From the NCBI GenBank assembly GCA_947176455.1, contig CAMWQQ010000068.1, positions 1 through 7,710 of the forward strand: DNA of 7,710 nt. Reading direction: 5' to 3'. The position numbers and the translations under genes were made by a program. The notes beneath the pieces are model-generated. The model made no database searches. It worked only from the letters and a program-made list of their open reading frames with translations, and was not told the origin of the DNA. The stretch comes from an uncultured Odoribacter sp. GTDB lineage: Bacteria > Bacteroidota > Bacteroidia > Bacteroidales > Marinifilaceae. This document shows, in pieces, positions 6,101 to 7,710 of this stretch. How positions within the stretch are numbered: the first letter of the stretch is position 1; each line of letters opens with the position of its first letter.

Positions 6101-7710
6101 GGACTCCGTGAAAGTGCAAGTAAATGAATTGCCGACGGTTTCCTTGGTTGCCCAGGTGGACGGGGCATCGGTAGAGGCAGTTTGTCCGGGTACGGAAATC
6201 ACGCTGGTGGGAACGGTTGAGGGCGAATCCTCGCCTACATTCAAGTGGATGCACGGGGCTAGTAGCTTGGAGGGTGCTGGTGCCGGTGTGCAGCCGACTA
6301 TTGCTGTGAACAGTCGAACGACCTACGGGGTAGAATATACGGATGCGACGACCACTTGTAAGGCGGAGGCTTCTGCAACGGTGAATGTGCATCCGAAAGT
6401 CACGTTGGCGATAGGAGCTGACCCTGGAGTGCAAGTATGCCCCGGTACGCAGGTGACGTTGACCGCAACGAAAGGAGATGCGGATACCTACGTGTGGACC
6501 TCTTCAAATACTTCGGAAGATATGTCTGCCGTGAAAGGTGCGACGTATGCTGCAACACCGGTCAGCAGAACGACTTATACCGTAAACGGTAAGGACGAAC
6601 ACGGCTGTGAGGCGAATCCGGGTACAACTACGCTGGATGTTCGGAGTGCTCCGACCTTGGAATTGGCAAAGAACGAATTGAACGGTTGCGAGGGATTGAG
6701 TGTTGATTTGAGGGATGCAGTAAAGAATTTAGGTACTGCGACATTGAAAGTGAGAAATGCGGCAGGCGAGCTATTTGACGGAAGGAACCCTGTGACGGCT
6801 GCCGGGACTTACACCATTTATATCGACGGCGGTTCTTGTTCTTCCAATGAGGCAATAGTGGAAGTTCAGTTCCACGCCTTGCCGACGGTAACCTTGACTG
6901 CTAGCGATGAGGCAGTTTGTCTTGGAAAGGAGATCACCTTGACGGCAAATGGTGAGGGAACTGAATTGAAATATACCCCGAACCAGAGTTGGACGAATAC
7001 CCCGACAAGTGCGGGTGAGGCACCCTACACCGTGACCGTGACAGATACTTATGGATGTACCGCTACGGCAAGCACGAGTGTGACGGTGAAACCGCTGCCT
7101 GTGGTGGCGATTACGGATCCGGGTACGGTTTGTGCGGGCGCGGAGGTGACCTTGCAGGCGAACGGTGCCGATACGTATGCATGGACCGGTTTCGTGACGG
7201 ACGGAACAGGGGATACCTACAAAGTGACGCCGTCGGCATCAATGAATACTTTTACCGTAACGGGTACCAAGGACGGATGTACCGCCGAGGCTGTTTCAAG
7301 GACGTTGACCATACAGGAGGCTCCGAAACTGGAGGTAGCCCGGAATTTAGCTCCTTGTGTGGGTGAGTCGATTGATTTGAAGAGTGTATTTGATATTCCT
7401 TCTTCTTATACATTGGACATCTTTAATAAGGACAAGGGAGCGATGAACTCTGTTATCGCTGCGGTACAATTGAGCGATACGCTTTTCTATGCGAAGGTAA
7501 CCACGTCGGCGGCGCAGGGAAGTTGCTCAAGTGAAGATGTGCCTGTCAGGGTAGCCATCAAGGCTTTGCCGCAGTTGACGATATCCGGTCTGAACGCGAT
7601 TTGCCGCGGAGCTGAAACGGTATTGACCGTGGAGGGCAATGCCGCTAGTTATGCCTGGGCGCCGGCAGGCAAGGACGGAGCCAATTCCGGTGCGACAATG
7701 ACCGTGAATC
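3081..7710 (+). CDS. Giant secreted Ig-like repeat protein, N-terminal part (3' end outside window)
   Basis: The frame opens at ATG 3081 and runs without a stop to the right edge, giving 1543 complete codons. I chose this ATG because it is the only start that keeps the signal peptide (residues 1-19); the next Met, residue 13, would destroy it. A head domain of about 195 residues follows, with no family I recognise. After it come at least 16 Ig-like/PKD-like domains of about 72-104 residues. Many start with a 'C-x-G-x-x-(V/I)-T-L' strand, end with 'G-C-(T/E/S)-A', and are separated by proline linkers such as 'PLP', 'ELP' and 'ALP'. This fits the Ig-like domain families common in Bacteroidota surface proteins (PKD-like, CHU_C-associated Ig). 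Probable role: an extracellular adhesin-like stalk. This is inferred from architecture only; no catalytic motif is visible. It is probably co-transcribed with the upstream gene. The anchoring or sorting signal would be at the unseen C-terminus. Confidence 0.92.
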   Translation, partial: MRHWVLLILFACMYSVCLAEYDPTSSSNVAYYYNEEDEWWYIDGEDDVVYEYKTGSHNANKNLTSGTYINFLIKDDGAYDLSSYKWYVEVVSTYSEGTGKKKKYYFDIMSAGNVDYNKVIEVDEGDKVSNPVAGRTQFYVFPGNTNYKYLNFHFEDFAEEPSLNTYSFRIVVVKEADSKGDEVVREEFFPVGAWKKTAEYSLDFTPEAPPAAKPELKVEPIIAGCWSSEETFDLTRAIKSVSPSDATIVYYTDADATNSIDDPENVQKSTIENPNSPTEIKRYYAQAVDSEGEKSDIQEIEVTFYQKPEVSLALSNGENTVCYNNPITLQATNKNGFTPGQYQFARSYKSSASSSAPETLKTSAQDTCIRNATASATYYVYVTSGNQVGKCKDTATVEVTVNQVIAGSDVTVTGDKTTICNGESVELSVSVKGNEYSGTIAYAWSTGETTKNITVQPTENTTYDVRLTLNGCTSNTSVGSLVITVNPLPTFSRKNPEPVCSGVSTTVDITQSGTGNDYQYYSNEGLTNVVADPTKVAAGKYWVTLTKNGCTSLPQEVTATVNPSPEPKILVNGAVPATSLCTGTEITLTASGADGCSYAWSNVPTADEKKAQAKVTLKEGANNFGLTVTNTTNKCSGTASAVAITGLKLPSATIDKMDDVCANSEVTLGATPTWSTSAGAKGVWTKGGQELTTTTSDGKLVTTTQVPGGKNTYTLNLTDGNGCTATQSVDVTGKVLKLSALDVNPTSVKVGDPVTVQVSAKWTSASGANVSINGSAYDRVWKRIVADAETVLSGTDVNIVDRPNIDGTRYKVVAEKEGCRDSVTSNPVEVTTEPFEFPGKDPKNAIASVENRFNVCYGEDLSTNPVKWYVKVQGGSKEYTYNWKFPSSVTATAKDDTLTITAIDYENFGNNQLISVEISDGVKTLSADQAFSVRPIPQININGANGGAVLQACKGVNLTLTAAIQGGGGDSFEWATGQKGSVLGALTSAVGTTTYRVTVTYDKCSNTDSVKVQVNELPTVSLVAQVDGASVEAVCPGTEITLVGTVEGESSPTFKWMHGASSLEGAGAGVQPTIAVNSRTTYGVEYTDATTTCKAEASATVNVHPKVTLAIGADPGVQVCPGTQVTLTATKGDADTYVWTSSNTSEDMSAVKGATYAATPVSRTTYTVNGKDEHGCEANPGTTTLDVRSAPTLELAKNELNGCEGLSVDLRDAVKNLGTATLKVRNAAGELFDGRNPVTAAGTYTIYIDGGSCSSNEAIVEVQFHALPTVTLTASDEAVCLGKEITLTANGEGTELKYTPNQSWTNTPTSAGEAPYTVTVTDTYGCTATASTSVTVKPLPVVAITDPGTVCAGAEVTLQANGADTYAWTGFVTDGTGDTYKVTPSASMNTFTVTGTKDGCTAEAVSRTLTIQEAPKLEVARNLAPCVGESIDLKSVFDIPSSYTLDIFNKDKGAMNSVIAAVQLSDTLFYAKVTTSAAQGSCSSEDVPVRVAIKALPQLTISGLNAICRGAETVLTVEGNAASYAWAPAGKDGANSGATMTVN
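3138..3722 (+). other. Unassigned N-terminal head domain of gene 2
   Basis: Residues 20-214 lie between the signal peptide and the first Ig-like repeat. The segment is rich in aromatic and acidic residues ('AYYYNEEDEWWYIDGEDD'), contains one basic patch ('GTGKKKKYYFD'), and has no cysteine. Alternating hydrophobic patterns ('YKWYVEVVS', 'TYSFRIVVVK') suggest a beta-sandwich. It ends in a Pro/Ala linker ('PEAPPAAKPE'). I recognise no family. Its position at the tip of a long repeat stalk makes it a candidate ligand-binding or assembly domain, but that is inference from layout. Confidence 0.45.
4825..4840 (+). repeat. Exact 16-base direct repeat, copy A
   Basis: The sequence CGGGTACGGAAATCAC occurs here and again at 6187-6202. 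Both copies encode the conserved 'GTEIT' strand-B motif, in domains 5 and 10. It is the longest exact repeat I noticed by eye between domains. It could come from shared ancestry or gene conversion, and conserved protein sequence alone could also explain part of it. Confidence 0.7.
6187..6202 (+). repeat. Exact 16-base direct repeat, copy B
   Basis: This is the second copy of the 16-base sequence at 4825-4840, in the same codon phase, encoding 'GTEIT' at the start of domain 10 of gene 2. The two copies are 1362 bases apart, a multiple of three, so recombination between them would keep the frame and remove five domains' length. Confidence 0.7.
6396..7710 (+). repeat. Three-domain higher-order repeat (two turns) in gene 2
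   Basis: Domains 11-12-13 (6396-7100) and 14-15-16 (7101 to the edge) pair up in order. Domains 11 and 14 share 'GDADTYVWT' / 'GADTYAWT' and a late 'GC(E/T)A'. Domains 12 and 15 share an opening 'APTLELAKN' / 'APKLEVARN' and the ending 'GSCSS ... (H/K)ALP', and both lack the mid-domain Trp. Domains 13 and 16 both follow that 'ALP' linker. The offsets between paired domain starts are 705, 672 and 687 bases, about 225-235 residues per turn. The unit was probably duplicated as a block and then diverged. Confidence 0.6.

Larger units (their letters stand above)
3723..7710 (+). repeat. Array of at least 16 Ig-like/PKD-like domains in gene 2
   Basis: Approximate domain starts are 3723, 4002, 4287, 4548, 4776, 5031, 5280, 5580, 5892, 6135, 6396, 6654, 6885, 7101, 7326 and 7572; the last is cut by the window. 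Most have a Cys before strand B ('TICNG', 'SLCTGTEITL', 'AVCPGTEITL', 'QVCPGTQVTL', 'AVCLGKEITL', 'TVCAGAEVTL') and a second near the end ('NGCTS', 'NGCTA', 'HGCEA', 'YGCTA', 'DGCTA'), which probably form one disulphide per domain. Domain 1 is a different subtype, with 'SPSDATIVYYTDADATN'. Domains 7 and 8 (5280-5891) are longer and have only one Cys each. Domain limits are hand-placed at the Pro-containing linkers and could shift by several residues. Confidence 0.8.

Noticed and set aside
4640..6434. Open frames on the - strand opposite gene 2 (4640-5122, 5952-6434 and shorter ones)
   Set aside because: These are shadows of the Ig-like repeat coding sequence. They appear where the + strand is GC-rich and show no start context, signal or domain of their own.
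7055..7366. Short + strand frame of about 103 codons
   Set aside because: It is out of frame with the domain 13-14 coding sequence of gene 2, which is intact here; the translation is Gly/Arg/Tyr-rich with no family resemblance.

Overview
The window holds parts of two very large, secreted, repeat-built surface proteins, encoded head to tail on the + strand. Almost every base is coding. The first gene enters from the left edge already open and stops at 3079. The second starts at 3081, one base later, and is still open at the right edge, with 1543 codons visible and no stop. I see no RNA genes, mobile elements, CRISPR arrays, terminators or convincing promoters.

The proteins suggest a member of the Bacteroidota, most likely a gut Bacteroidales. 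Long strings of cysteine-bearing Ig-like/PKD-like domains (the 'C-x-G-x-x-(V/I)-T-L ... Y-x-V-x-(V/A)-x-D-x-x-G-C' pattern) are typical of that phylum. The second gene has no Shine-Dalgarno sequence, and GC content is moderate. The species cannot be named from this sequence.

Layout: positions 1-2140 encode about nine Ig-like domains of gene 1 (the first is partial). Positions 2141-2441 encode a fibronectin-III-like domain. Positions 2442-3079 encode a C-terminal tail containing a diverged tandem duplication. Gene 2 opens with a signal peptide (3081-3137), then an aromatic- and acid-rich head domain of about 195 residues (3138-3722), then at least 16 Ig-like domains (3723 to the right edge). 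The last six of these form two turns of a three-domain higher-order repeat.

Composition is mosaic. The Ig-like arrays on both sides have about 52-58% GC in sampled lines. The stretch 2401-4260, which covers the end of gene 1 and the start of gene 2, drops to about 23-43%. Both edges are fairly sharp. The right edge lies at an Ig-domain boundary and the left edge near the end of the Fn3-like domain.

The one-base spacing suggests the genes are co-transcribed and possibly translationally coupled. Both products probably act outside the cytoplasm as long stalk-like, adhesin-type proteins. Binding partners, anchoring route and function cannot be read from the sequence.
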